From Lachnoclostridium edouardi (GTDB lineage Bacteria; Bacillota; Clostridia; Lachnospirales; Lachnospiraceae), in the NCBI RefSeq assembly GCF_900240245.1, contig NZ_OESQ01000001.1, forward strand, positions 771,507-835,506: a stretch of 64,000 nt of DNA. The letters run 5' to 3'. The position numbers and the translations under genes were made by a program. Positions 52,672 to 60,762 of this stretch are shown here, piece by piece; within the stretch, counting starts at the first letter, position 1, and each line of letters opens with the position of its first letter. The notes under the pieces were generated by a model. The model saw only the letters and a list, made by a program, of their open reading frames with translations. It searched no databases and was not told the origin of the DNA.

Positions 52672-53109
52672 TTAAGTACAAAAAATACCTGGGTTTTCTT
52701 TTTTTAGCTGATCTGGCCCAAAGCTTACAGGCAGCAATTCTTCCAGCGTGTAAATCTTATATTCTGTTTGAGAAACAGCTAAAATAACCTGGAATTCTTC
52801 TGGTTTACAGAACTCTCTCATAACTTGTCTGCAGATTCCGCAGGGCGGGCAAAAGTCCTCCACTTTTCCGTTTTTTCCTCCGCATATAACAATGGCCTGA
52901 AACTCTCTGCAGCCTTCACTGACTGCTTTAAAAAAGGCCGTTCTTTCTGCACACATGCCGGCCGGATATGAGGCGTTTTCCACATTTACTCCAGTATAAA
53001 CTTTTCCGTCCCTTCCAAGCAAGGCTGCCGCCACATGAAACTTTGAATATGGAGCGTAGGACAATGGTAAAGCTTCCATAGCAGTTTTGATCAACTGATT
53101 TATTTCCAT
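52672..53109 (-). CDS. cdd: Cytidine deaminase
   Basis: The protein is 145 aa, the normal tetrameric-class size, with zinc motifs CAERTAFFKAV (Cys and catalytic Glu) and CPPCGICRQ (two Cys), and NVENASYP for the substrate. It deaminates cytidine and deoxycytidine to uridine in pyrimidine salvage. AAGGAG lies before the start. It follows the HPr-like gene 27 bases downstream. Confidence 0.95.
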   Translation of the reverse strand: MEINQLIKTAMEALPLSYAPYSKFHVAAALLGRDGKVYTGVNVENASYPAGMCAERTAFFKAVSEGCREFQAIVICGGKNGKVEDFCPPCGICRQVMREFCKPEEFQVILAVSQTEYKIYTLEELLPVSFGPDQLKKENPGIFCT

Positions 53110-53136
53110 AGTTTACTCCTTTTTAGGGATAAAAAG

Positions 53137-53409
53137 CTACCTGCTGTAGCAGATAGCTCTTGCTTGATTTTCTAATTTTCTCTGATCTATATAGACCTCC
53201 AAATCATTCAGCAGGTCGTCGCACTGCTCGCTGTGAATAATCAGTTCCAGATCACTTGCCAGTCTCATGGCAAATACGGCCAACATGGATTTTGCATCTA
53301 CAAGATAACTACCACAGGCCAAATCCACATGATAGCTGTAATTTTCAACAATCTCAATAAATTTCATAATGGAATCCATACCCCAAAAACTAATCTGCAC
53401 TTTTGTCAT
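53137..53409 (-). CDS. HPr-fold protein lacking the phospho-histidine site
   Basis: The protein is 90 aa. The segment DLACGSYLVDAKSMLAVFAMRLASDLELIIHSEQCDD follows the HPr pattern (V-x-A-K-S-x-x-x-x-x-x-L, then a G/S-D turn). The N-terminal region where HPr has its His15-Ala-Arg-Pro motif reads IVENYSYHVDLACG instead, without that motif. Probably an HPr paralogue used for regulation or something other than sugar phosphotransfer. Two later ATGs are possible starts. Confidence 0.65.
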   Translation of the reverse strand: MTKVQISFWGMDSIMKFIEIVENYSYHVDLACGSYLVDAKSMLAVFAMRLASDLELIIHSEQCDDLLNDLEVYIDQRKLENQARAICYSR

Positions 53410-53437
53410 GGCTACTGTTCCTCTACTTTATTTATTT

Positions 53438-53453
53438 TCTCATTGTTATGAGC
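53438..53453. repeat. Short motif related to repeat R2
   Basis: CATTGTTATGAGCG, the same 5' part as the R2 copies at 16111 and 34033, but the following hairpins are absent. A further copy of the motif is at 55428-55442 in the opposite orientation. Confidence 0.4.
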
Positions 53454-53621
53454 GACAGATATTACTGTTTTCTAATAAATATACCCTCAGTATTAAGTGA
53501 TATTTATTATAACGAAAAATATGTCGAAAAATCAAGTGTAATCTGAAAAAATTTTCCACAAAAAATTTATAATTTTTTCCATCTGTTCAGTTATGATATA
53601 TAAACAAAGTAAAAGTATATA

Positions 53622-53652
53622 GGGGTGGATCCGCAGACGCAGACCCACCCCC
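53622..53652. terminator. Hairpin downstream of the Gly/Cys-rich gene
   Basis: GGGGTGG (53622-53628) pairs with CCACCCC (53645-53651). No clear T-tract on the minus strand, so a weak terminator or a stabilising stem. Confidence 0.5.
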
Positions 53653-53689
53653 ATATTTCATTTATTAAGCAGCAGCTTATTTTTCATTA

Positions 53690-53986
53690 TTATGAGTTGC
53701 ATCCGCAGCCACAGCTGGAGTTAGAGCTGCAGCCACAGCCACAGCCGCAGCTGGAGCTAGAACCACAGCCGCAGCCACAGCCTGAGCTGCTTCCAGAGTT
53801 AGAGGCATCATTGTAGCCAGCTGTATAGCCTTCATTGTAGCCAGCTGCATGGCCGTCGTTAAATCCTCTCTGATAAGCTCTTCTTACAGAGTTATTATTA
53901 TTAGAACCGCAGCCGCAGTTTGAAGAGTTATTTCCACATCCTCCACAGTTACATCCCCAATTACAACATCTATTTAACCAACACAT
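53690..53986 (-). CDS. Gly/Cys/Ser-rich small protein next to the cotJ operon
   Basis: The protein is 98 aa from an ATG nine bases after AAAGGAGA. Three parts: an N-terminal Cys/Asn-rich head (CNWGCNCGGCGNNSSNCGCGS), a middle with GYNEGYTAGYNDA repeats, and a C-terminal tail of CGCGCG blocks separated by Ser/Asn. It has no signal peptide or leader cleavage site. It is transcribed divergently from cotJABC. A cross-linked spore-coat or exosporium component is the natural guess; a modified peptide precursor is a weaker alternative. The frame's upstream extension to 54091 is not supported. Confidence 0.7.
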   Translation of the reverse strand: MCWLNRCCNWGCNCGGCGNNSSNCGCGSNNNNSVRRAYQRGFNDGHAAGYNEGYTAGYNDASNSGSSSGCGCGCGSSSSCGCGCGCSSNSSCGCGCNS

Positions 53987-54070
53987 ATATTTGATCTCCT
54001 TTTTTATTAATGTTTGTACTGTATCATATGTGGACAACAGAAATATGTGCAAAATTTTTTTTAAATTCTC

Positions 54071-54097
54071 ACCGACTCCCAACTCCCTCATAGACTA
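54071..54097 (+). promoter_or_regulatory. Sporulation-type promoter of cotJABC
   Basis: AC (54071-54072), 16 bases, CATAGACTA (54089-54097), matching the mother-cell sigma-K pattern AC-N16-CATAnnnTA, 39 bases before cotJA. Sigma-E recognises a related -10, and B. subtilis cotJ is sigma-E dependent. Confidence 0.55.
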
Positions 54098-54135
54098 TAT
54101 TATAAATCTTCCATATAAGGAAAGGAGCACTTCAA

Positions 54136-54417
54136 ATGGATTATTTTATGAATCCCAATTATTCGGACTGCGGATGTCAGAATCAGGCGCCTCAGTTCAC
54201 TATGCCGTCCTCTCCCTCTACTTCCAGGGGGTATGTATCCACTGGTTCCGTTCAATGTCCAGGTTCCGTAACCGGTCCGGTAGAATGTTATCCTATTGGT
54301 ATGGGTTATGTTCCCGTTCAGCAATGGGGGCAGACCTACAATCTGGAACGCGCCTTATCCAGAGGAACTATTTTCCCGGAACTTGACTTACCATTCGTTA
54401 TGGGGAGGTGTCAATAA
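54136..54417 (+). CDS. cotJA: Spore coat associated protein CotJA
   Basis: The protein is 93 aa. The C-terminal GYVPVQQWGQTYNLERALSRGTIFPELDLPF is diagnostic for CotJA; the N-terminal half is low-complexity. It is needed in B. subtilis for assembly of CotJC into the inner coat. It is first of three genes that follow each other within two bases. AAAGGAG precedes the start. Confidence 0.92.
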   Translation: MDYFMNPNYSDCGCQNQAPQFTMPSSPSTSRGYVSTGSVQCPGSVTGPVECYPIGMGYVPVQQWGQTYNLERALSRGTIFPELDLPFVMGRCQ

Positions 54418-54418
54418 T

Positions 54419-54751
54419 ATGAATCATTCTTCTTGTTGTAGTTCATCCTGCTGTACCAATATGGGAAATGCCGGTGCTCAGACGCCAAATTTCCAGAATT
54501 ACAGCCCGTCTCAGCTTATGACCTTAATTTACCAAACTGGTTTTGCCTTGGATGATATTCTTCTTTATCTGGATACGCACCCCTGTGATTCTGACGCTTT
54601 AAATTATTATCAATATGTAAAAAATATTTATAATCAGGCTGTCAATGTTTATACAGTTCAATGCGGCCATTTGCGCAAGGACCAGGTAAAGCCTGGAAAT
54701 TATTGGGATTGGATCACAGAAACCTGGCCTTGGGAAGGAGGGAATAACTAA
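54419..54751 (+). CDS. cotJB: Spore coat protein CotJB
   Basis: The protein is 110 aa. The central LMTLIYQTGFALDDILLYLDTHPCDSDALNYYQYVK and the late WPWEGG match CotJB. The N-terminus has an unusual run of cysteines (SSCCSSSCCTN) that Bacillus CotJB lacks, as far as I recall; it may take part in coat cross-linking. The ATG at 54419 follows GGGGAGG; the longer frame from 54296 overlaps cotJA and is rejected. Confidence 0.92.
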   Translation: MNHSSCCSSSCCTNMGNAGAQTPNFQNYSPSQLMTLIYQTGFALDDILLYLDTHPCDSDALNYYQYVKNIYNQAVNVYTVQCGHLRKDQVKPGNYWDWITETWPWEGGNN

Positions 54752-55413
54752 TGTGGGTTTATGAAAAAAGACTGCAGTATCCTGTAAATATTAAGACGCC
54801 TAACGCACAAATGGCCCAGTTTATTATGAGCCAGTATGGAGGACCTGACGGAGAAATCGGCGCCTCCATGCGTTATTTATCTCAGCGGTATAGTATGCCA
54901 TATAAAGAGTGCAAAGCTTTGCTTACTGATATTGGAACAGAGGAGCTGGCACATTTAGAAATGGTTGCTACTATTGTTCATCAGCTTACCAGAAATCTGA
55001 CGGCAGAACAGCTGGTAGAGCAGGGCTTTGGTCCTTACTATATTGACCATACAGCCGGCATCTGGCCTCAGGCTGCAGGAGGAATCCCCTTTAATGCCTG
55101 CGAATTCCAATCTAAAGGCGATACTATCACTGATTTATATGAAGATATGGCCGCGGAGCAGAAAGCTCGCTCCACATACGACAATATTCTCAGAGTCGTA
55201 AAGGATCCCGACGTTTGCGATCCTATCCGCTATTTGAGAAAAAGAGAAATTGTACATTTCCAAAGATTCGGAGAAGCTATGCGTATTACTCAGGACCGTT
55301 TAGACAGCAAGAATTTCTATGCATTTAACCCTGCATTTGACAAACAGCCGAAAACAGCTGCAAATACAAGCTGCAGCTGCCAAAAATCTCCATGTCAAAA
55401 ACCAGTTTGTTAA
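54751..55413 (+). CDS. cotJC: Spore coat protein CotJC (manganese-catalase family)
   Basis: The protein is 220 aa: a ferritin-like di-metal fold with metal-ligand Glu/His in GTEELAHLEMVATIV and KREIVHFQRFGEA, as in Mn catalases. Shares one base with the cotJB stop. It ends in a Cys-rich tail (CSCQKSPCQKPVC). It is probably a coat enzyme that removes peroxide or a structural cage protein. Confidence 0.93.
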   Translation: MWVYEKRLQYPVNIKTPNAQMAQFIMSQYGGPDGEIGASMRYLSQRYSMPYKECKALLTDIGTEELAHLEMVATIVHQLTRNLTAEQLVEQGFGPYYIDHTAGIWPQAAGGIPFNACEFQSKGDTITDLYEDMAAEQKARSTYDNILRVVKDPDVCDPIRYLRKREIVHFQRFGEAMRITQDRLDSKNFYAFNPAFDKQPKTAANTSCSCQKSPCQKPVC

Positions 55414-55427
55414 ATAGAAGCATGAGA

Positions 55428-55442
55428 TACTCATAACAATAA
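55428..55442 (-). repeat. Short motif related to repeat R2 (opposite strand)
   Basis: The complement of TTATTGTTATGAGT lies just before the cotJC terminator. Confidence 0.4.
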
Positions 55443-55515
55443 AAAGCCTTCTCCTTATTCTGTGTACCCATTATTTCGGGAAATCTGCCAAACACAGACA
55501 GGAGAAGGCTTTCTT
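55441..55515. terminator. Terminator between cotJC and the RraA-family gene
   Basis: AAAGCCTTCTCCT (55443-) pairs with AGGAGAAGGCTTT (-55512), long loop with an inner TCTGTGT/ACACAGA stem. T-runs on both strands. Confidence 0.8.
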
Positions 55516-55541
55516 AATTATTGATTAGCAGCCCTAAATTT

Positions 55542-56288
55542 TTAGTCGTACAGCCCTGCCAGAATATCATTAATTTCTTTTCCTGACTCTGCCTTAGCCA
55601 GCATAGGCTGAGCTTTAGATTCAAATTTCTGCATTGCTGTAGCTTTTTCTAATACATCCTCCAGATATTCTCTTGGAAATTTTACTGCGCCGTTTTCATC
55701 CATGTGGATAATATCTCCAGGGCTTACTCTCATGCCGCAAATGTCTACAGTGTCATTAATGGCCTGAAGGGACAAATCTCCGTGACCTGCACAGATTCCA
55801 GTAACCATGTACTGTACGCCTAAAGGTCTGATTTCATCTACATCTCTGGAAGCTCCGTCTGTAATAGCCCCTACAATGCCGGCTCTTTTAAAGGAAGTCA
55901 TCATATTGCCTCCTAAAAGTCCGTTGCGCATTTTCATTTCCTCTGGCATCTCCTGCTTTACACAAAGCACTACAGGCTGCGGAGATTCCTTAATGGCGTC
56001 AAAAACATCTCCAATCAGACTTCCATGGCTGTAGTCGTGGTCAGGCAGACCGTATGTAGCAGTTACTGCATATCCAACAGTTCTTCCTAACTGAGGGAAC
56101 ATACATTTTAAGGTTGCGTCTGTATACCATCTTCCATACCAGGGATTGTAAAGACGCAGACAATTTTTGTCATTTGGATAGCTGGCTACTACATTAGTAA
56201 TAGTAGGTGTATCAAACTGTTTCAGCTTCTCCATAATTTCTCTTTCTCTTTTTAACTGCTCTGGTGATAAATTCCACTCTTTCTTCAT
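55542..56288 (-). CDS. RraA family protein (HMG/CHA aldolase type)
   Basis: The protein is 248 aa in the RraA / 4-hydroxy-4-methyl-2-oxoglutarate aldolase fold (LLGGNMMTSFKRAGIVGAITDGASRDVDEI, GDIIHMDENGAVKFPREY). Members cleave hydroxy-oxo acids or bind RNase E; Clostridia have no typical RNase E, so an aldolase or oxaloacetate decarboxylase activity is more likely. It is transcribed after the KdgT-type permease gene, so it may use what that permease imports. Confidence 0.8.
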   Translation of the reverse strand: MKKEWNLSPEQLKREREIMEKLKQFDTPTITNVVASYPNDKNCLRLYNPWYGRWYTDATLKCMFPQLGRTVGYAVTATYGLPDHDYSHGSLIGDVFDAIKESPQPVVLCVKQEMPEEMKMRNGLLGGNMMTSFKRAGIVGAITDGASRDVDEIRPLGVQYMVTGICAGHGDLSLQAINDTVDICGMRVSPGDIIHMDENGAVKFPREYLEDVLEKATAMQKFESKAQPMLAKAESGKEINDILAGLYD

Positions 56289-56343
56289 ATTTCTTCTCCT
56301 TTTCTTTTATAATTACTATTTTTTTCTCTTAATTCCATAAAAA

Positions 56344-57318
56344 CTATTTTTCTGCCAAAGGATATTTGGGACAGCCATATTTTTTAGCCCAGAAATTTGT
56401 CATTATAGGAGCCGCAATAGCTGTCACTACAACTGCCGCCGCTACCTGAGGAGCCGCTAAAGCTGCTGTCTCTGTTAATGTAGGGTCAATCAATGCCACT
56501 GACGCAGGCACCAGCACTGCGTTTCCCGCTGTAGTAGATACTGCCCATGCCGCATATCCAGGCCTTCCTGCTATTATTTTATCACAAACTAAGATAAAAA
56601 TCCCGCCTGCAAACATACAAATTAATCCTAACAGAATTCCAGAAATACCGCTTTTTACTATATTAGCCATATTAATTCCGCCGCCTAAACAGAAGCCAAT
56701 AAACGGAATCAGAATTTTCGTACCTGAATCTAAAAATTCTTTAATTTTACTGCCGAAGTTTCCTAATATCATACCAATAATAATAGGCAGTATAGTGGAC
56801 ACTAAGGACATTAAATCAATACTGGCCAGTCCAGACGCGCCCATTGCCACTAAAGTAAGAAAAGGTCCGTCATTAATTGACAGAAGGCTGACAGAAGCCA
56901 CATCTGTTTCATCCCCGTAAATATTCATAAGGGATACATAAATACCGCCGTTGGAGTTTGTCACTGCGCTGATAATCGCCAAGGAAGAAATTCCTAAAAA
57001 TCCTTCTGCTCCAAACAGCTTTCCAACTGCAATTCCAAGTATAGCCCCAACTGCAAACTTAGCTATCAGAAGGGTTCCCCCTCTTCTGATTACTTTTGGT
57101 ATTTCCCTCATCTGCAGCTGCGCGCCAACACATACAAAAAACACGCCTGTAATAGAAATTGTACCAGCGCTGGTAAAAGTAGCTGTAGTATAAGTTCCTA
57201 TTTGCAGAATCTCAGGACAGAAAGTGTTAATCAACGCGCCTAACAGTAAAGGAATAATCATAATTCCGGCAGGGACCTTGCCCAAAAGCCTTAAAATTTT
57301 CTCTGAATACTCATCCAC
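56344..57318 (-). CDS. kdgT: 2-keto-3-deoxygluconate permease family protein
   Basis: The protein is 324 aa, with about ten membrane helices and the KdgT patterns VPAGIMIIPLLLGALINTFCP and GAISITGVFFVCVGAQ-like segments. It imports 2-keto-3-deoxygluconate or a related sugar acid with protons. It begins with GTG after AGGAGGAG. An RraA-family gene follows 55 bases downstream, and a LacI gene is transcribed divergently. Confidence 0.88.
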   Translation of the reverse strand: MDEYSEKILRLLGKVPAGIMIIPLLLGALINTFCPEILQIGTYTTATFTSAGTISITGVFFVCVGAQLQMREIPKVIRRGGTLLIAKFAVGAILGIAVGKLFGAEGFLGISSLAIISAVTNSNGGIYVSLMNIYGDETDVASVSLLSINDGPFLTLVAMGASGLASIDLMSLVSTILPIIIGMILGNFGSKIKEFLDSGTKILIPFIGFCLGGGINMANIVKSGISGILLGLICMFAGGIFILVCDKIIAGRPGYAAWAVSTTAGNAVLVPASVALIDPTLTETAALAAPQVAAAVVVTAIAAPIMTNFWAKKYGCPKYPLAEK

Positions 57319-57712
57319 GGTGTATCTCCTCCTATGTTTTCAATTTTCATGTTTTTCGCTCTGGAAGACGAAAAAAACGGCTTAACCTTTATCAGCAGGA
57401 CAATTTACCAAACGCCGGCTCTTTTGTGTCAATCTATCCCGTCCAGATTTTTATTTGGTTTAACGTTAAATTAAACATACCATATATTTACTACTGTGTC
57501 AATCTTTTTCCAGAATAAACTTTAGTACAATAAATAACAGGCATAAATAAAAGAATCCCACTGTTTTTAAATATTCTAGCCACAGAAAATAAACTATGGT
57601 ATAATTGTAATGCTGCTATTCTTAAACGCTGCACAACTCCCCATCAAATTGGGTACAAATTTTTGTTTTAACAGTTAATTTAGTTTAACGATATATTAAT
57701 TTAGGAGTTTTT
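57319..57712. other. Divergent control region of kdgT and lacI-type gene
   Basis: It holds the palindrome at 57459-57470 and an A/T-rich half-site AGTTTAACG near 57680. It must hold promoters for both directions, but I could not assign them with confidence. Confidence 0.5.
57459..57470. promoter_or_regulatory. LacI-type operator candidate TTTAACGTTAAA
   Basis: A perfect 12-base palindrome with the central CG typical of LacI-family operators, about 140 bases before the kdgT start. A related palindrome is at 63301-63312. Confidence 0.55.
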
Positions 57713-58726
57713 ATGAAAAATAATATAGATTTAAATAAACCTACTACATTAAAGGACGTGGCAAAATTGGCCGACGTATCTGCCATGACTGTATCTAATG
57801 CTTTAAACCACAAAGGCAGCTTATCCAGCCAAACATATGAAAAGATTATGAAGGCAGTTAAGGAGTTAAACTATACTCCTAACCACGTGGCCCAAAGTCT
57901 TAGAAACTCTAAATCTAATACTATTGGCGTTGTAATGTCAGACGCCTCCTGCTATGTTTTTTCAGAAATATTAAAAGGAATCACCGCAGCTGCCGCCCAG
58001 CACAACTACAATATTCTTCTATCTAATACTGTTCAGGATCCATCTGTGGAGGCGAAAGCGATTGACCTGCTTCTCAGCAGCAGAATCGACGGTTTGATTA
58101 TTGTGGCTCCTTTAACTTTCAGCCAGAAAGATATTGAACATTTAAAATCCTTAAATATTCCCTTTGTTATTTTAATGCGTACCAGCCCTTTTACAGATGC
58201 TGAATATGTTGTAAATGACAACTTTTCCGGCAGCTATCAAAGCCTTCGCTATCTTTATGATACAGGCAGCAGGGATTTCTTTTTTATGACTATTGATTCC
58301 TCCAGCGGATATGACAGAATCAGAGGCTACAGCCATTTTTTGTCTGAGCACGGGCTTAATTTTCAGGATTTTCCAAGGGATGCCGCTCTCCCTCAAATAC
58401 AGGACGGCTATAATTCCATGAAAAAAATAATTCAGCAGGGATTTCACCGGGGGGCCGTCTGCTGCGGCTGTGATTTAATGGCGATTGGCGCTATGAACGC
58501 AATATTAGAAGCAGGATTTTCCATTCCTGGGGATTTTCGCTTGATCGGATATGACGATTTAGAAATGAGCCAGTATCTTAGAGTTCCTCTGACTACTGTC
58601 CGCCAGCCATTTTACCAAATTGGGCAGGAAGGCGTCAGAGTACTTCAAAATAGGCTGATGAACCCTGACTCCCCTATGCAGTCAGTAATTCTTCAGCCAG
58701 AATTAATCATCCGCCAGTCTACATAA
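57713..58726 (+). CDS. LacI family transcriptional regulator
   Basis: The protein is 337 aa with a LacI headpiece (TLKDVAKLADVSAMTVSNALNHKGSLSSQTYEKI, then hinge YTPNHVAQSLR) and a sugar-binding core ending TTVRQPFYQIG. It is transcribed divergently from kdgT-rraA and probably represses them through the TTTAACGTTAAA site. It is convergent with the sugar transporter operon. Confidence 0.92.
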   Translation: MKNNIDLNKPTTLKDVAKLADVSAMTVSNALNHKGSLSSQTYEKIMKAVKELNYTPNHVAQSLRNSKSNTIGVVMSDASCYVFSEILKGITAAAAQHNYNILLSNTVQDPSVEAKAIDLLLSSRIDGLIIVAPLTFSQKDIEHLKSLNIPFVILMRTSPFTDAEYVVNDNFSGSYQSLRYLYDTGSRDFFFMTIDSSSGYDRIRGYSHFLSEHGLNFQDFPRDAALPQIQDGYNSMKKIIQQGFHRGAVCCGCDLMAIGAMNAILEAGFSIPGDFRLIGYDDLEMSQYLRVPLTTVRQPFYQIGQEGVRVLQNRLMNPDSPMQSVILQPELIIRQST

Positions 58727-58739
58727 CAGACCGGCGGAT
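58709..58739. terminator. Hairpin at the lacI-type gene end
   Basis: ATCCGCC-a-GTCT (58709-58720) pairs with AGAC-c-GGCGGAT (58728-58739); the stop codon lies in the loop. Weak T-tracts, between convergent genes. Confidence 0.55.
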
Positions 58740-58759
58740 AATTCATTGATTTCATATTT

Positions 58760-59779
58760 TTAATGCCAATTTAAATAATCCTCAGCATTTTCAGGCAGAA
58801 CTATTTCACACTCTGTATTAATAACTGGATCTACAGTTTCTCCATTTAAATAGGCTGTTGCATACTCTACAGCCAGCTCTCCCATAATCTTAGGCGTCTG
58901 AGCTATTGTCATATCCATAACTCCGTCCATAATTGCCTGAGCTCCATCTGGAGAACCGTCGAAACCACATACAAATATATCTTTTCCGCTTGCCGCCACA
59001 GCCTGTCCTGCTCCCTGGGCCATAGCGTCGTCGCAGCAGAAAATAGCTGTTAAATCAGGATAAGCTGTTAAATAATTTTCAGCTACAGTCATAGATGTGG
59101 CCATATCTCCATTGCCATAATCAGTAGAAACTATCTCTATTTTCTCAGAACCTTCCAATGTATCTATAAATCCGTTTCTTCTGGCAGTAGTAGCGGCGTT
59201 GCCTGCAGCTCCGTCAATTACAGCTACTTTTCCAGTAATATTTTCTTCAAACCACTGTGCAGCCAATACGCCTCCTGCATAGTTATCTGTTCCAATATAG
59301 GAAATATAGTCAGATTCATCAGCGCCGGAATCTACTAAAAATACTGCAATTCCTTTTTCAGCCGCGCTGTTAATTACATCTACAATAGCCGTGGCGTCAT
59401 TGGGAATAATAATCAAAACATCCACTCCCTGATTTACAAAAGCCTCGCAGATACTAATCTGTTTATCCACCTCAATAGAAGAATCAGGAGCGTTACATTC
59501 AAATTTAAATCCCTGCTCTGTGGCCTTCTCCTCAATGGCATCTCGAATAGCCACAAAATACGGATTGCCCAGCTGTTTTGGAACAAAGGCAATGGTCTTT
59601 CCATCCCCTGAAAGCCCGGTTCCCCCCTCATTATTCTGGCTCTCCTGACTTTCCATCTGGCTCTGGGCCTCTGTGGCAGAAGGACCCTTATCTTTTGATG
59701 ACGAACAGCCTGCAAGCATTCCAAATGTTATAGCTGCCGCTAACAATAATCCGACTTTTTTCATATTACCTTTTGTCAT
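58760..59779 (-). CDS. Ribose-type sugar ABC transporter substrate-binding lipoprotein
   Basis: The protein is 339 aa with lipobox GMLAGC, a Ser/Glu/Gln-rich linker, then an RbsB-like fold (FVPKQLGNPYFVAIRDAIEEKA, AIFCCDDAMAQGAGQAVAASG, VCGFDGSPDGAQAI). It is the last gene of the operon, after the ATPase and permease. AGGAGG precedes the ATG. The sugar is not identified. Confidence 0.93.
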   Translation of the reverse strand: MTKGNMKKVGLLLAAAITFGMLAGCSSSKDKGPSATEAQSQMESQESQNNEGGTGLSGDGKTIAFVPKQLGNPYFVAIRDAIEEKATEQGFKFECNAPDSSIEVDKQISICEAFVNQGVDVLIIIPNDATAIVDVINSAAEKGIAVFLVDSGADESDYISYIGTDNYAGGVLAAQWFEENITGKVAVIDGAAGNAATTARRNGFIDTLEGSEKIEIVSTDYGNGDMATSMTVAENYLTAYPDLTAIFCCDDAMAQGAGQAVAASGKDIFVCGFDGSPDGAQAIMDGVMDMTIAQTPKIMGELAVEYATAYLNGETVDPVINTECEIVLPENAEDYLNWH

Positions 59780-59799
59780 AAATTTATCCTCCTAAAATA

Positions 59800-60762
59800 T
59801 TATTTATTCACTGCTAATCTGCGCCTTGTAACATCTAAAGCTACTGCCAGAACAATAATCAGTCCCACAACGATTTTCGTAAAATAACTGCCTACTCCCA
59901 GAAGAACCAGTCCGTTTCGGATTACTGCAATAATTACAGCTCCTATAAGAGAGCCTAAAATACCGCCCTCTCCGCCTGCCTGGCTGGTGCCGCCTACAAC
60001 TGCAGCTGCAATGGCCTCCATTTCATAGCTTTCGCCTGCCGTAGGCTGTGCGGCAGTTAAACGTGATAAATATACAACGGCGGCAAGACTTACACAAATA
60101 GCGGAAAGTGTGTACACAAGCACCAATATTTTTTCTACTTTTACGCCTGACAGCCTGGCTGATTCCTTGTTAGAGCCCACTGCAAAAATACATCTTCCAG
60201 TTGCAAAGTAAGTCAAAAATAATGCCGCAACAGCTCCAATAATAATAAATACAAAAACAGGAAATGGAATTCCAAATAGAAAGCCCTGACCAATAAAGGT
60301 AAACACAGGATATCCCTTTACAGACACTTGTGTAGAATTAGTAACCCACAGCGCCAATCCTCTGACCATATACATAGAGCCTAAGGTCATTATAAAAGGC
60401 GGAAGCTTCATATAGGCAATAACCACCCCATTTAAAAGACCAATAACTCCTCCCGTTAAAATGGCCACAATAATGCCCACCCACATGTTTTCAGTCGCCC
60501 CAATACTTAATGCGCACGTTACACAGCACAGCGCCAAAACCGACCCCTGGGACAAATCCACTCCTCCAGTAAGAAGCACAAAGGTCATGCCTGTAGCCAT
60601 AATGGCATAAACTGAGGCCTGGCGGAATACGTTCATAATATTATCTCCAGTAAGAAAACTGGGCCGCAAAATGGAAATGAATATTACAATAACAATTAAG
60701 GGCACCAGTGCATTCAACCCCTGCACCCTTCTTATGCGGTGAAAAATATCTTTGTTCTTCAT
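59800..60762 (-). CDS. Ribose-type sugar ABC transporter permease
   Basis: The protein is 320 aa with about ten helices and RbsC landmarks (GMTFVLLTGGVDLSQGSVLAL, GVVIAYMKLPPFIMTLGSMYMVRG, YEMEAIAAAVVGGTSQAGGEG). The start overlaps the ATPase stop by four bases (ATGA). Confidence 0.93.
   Translation of the reverse strand: MKNKDIFHRIRRVQGLNALVPLIVIVIFISILRPSFLTGDNIMNVFRQASVYAIMATGMTFVLLTGGVDLSQGSVLALCCVTCALSIGATENMWVGIIVAILTGGVIGLLNGVVIAYMKLPPFIMTLGSMYMVRGLALWVTNSTQVSVKGYPVFTFIGQGFLFGIPFPVFVFIIIGAVAALFLTYFATGRCIFAVGSNKESARLSGVKVEKILVLVYTLSAICVSLAAVVYLSRLTAAQPTAGESYEMEAIAAAVVGGTSQAGGEGGILGSLIGAVIIAVIRNGLVLLGVGSYFTKIVVGLIIVLAVALDVTRRRLAVNK

Noticed and set aside
53625..53816. Pro/Gln/Glu-rich frame opposite the Gly/Cys-rich gene
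   Set aside because: Complement of the CGC/TGC repeats; no ribosome site.
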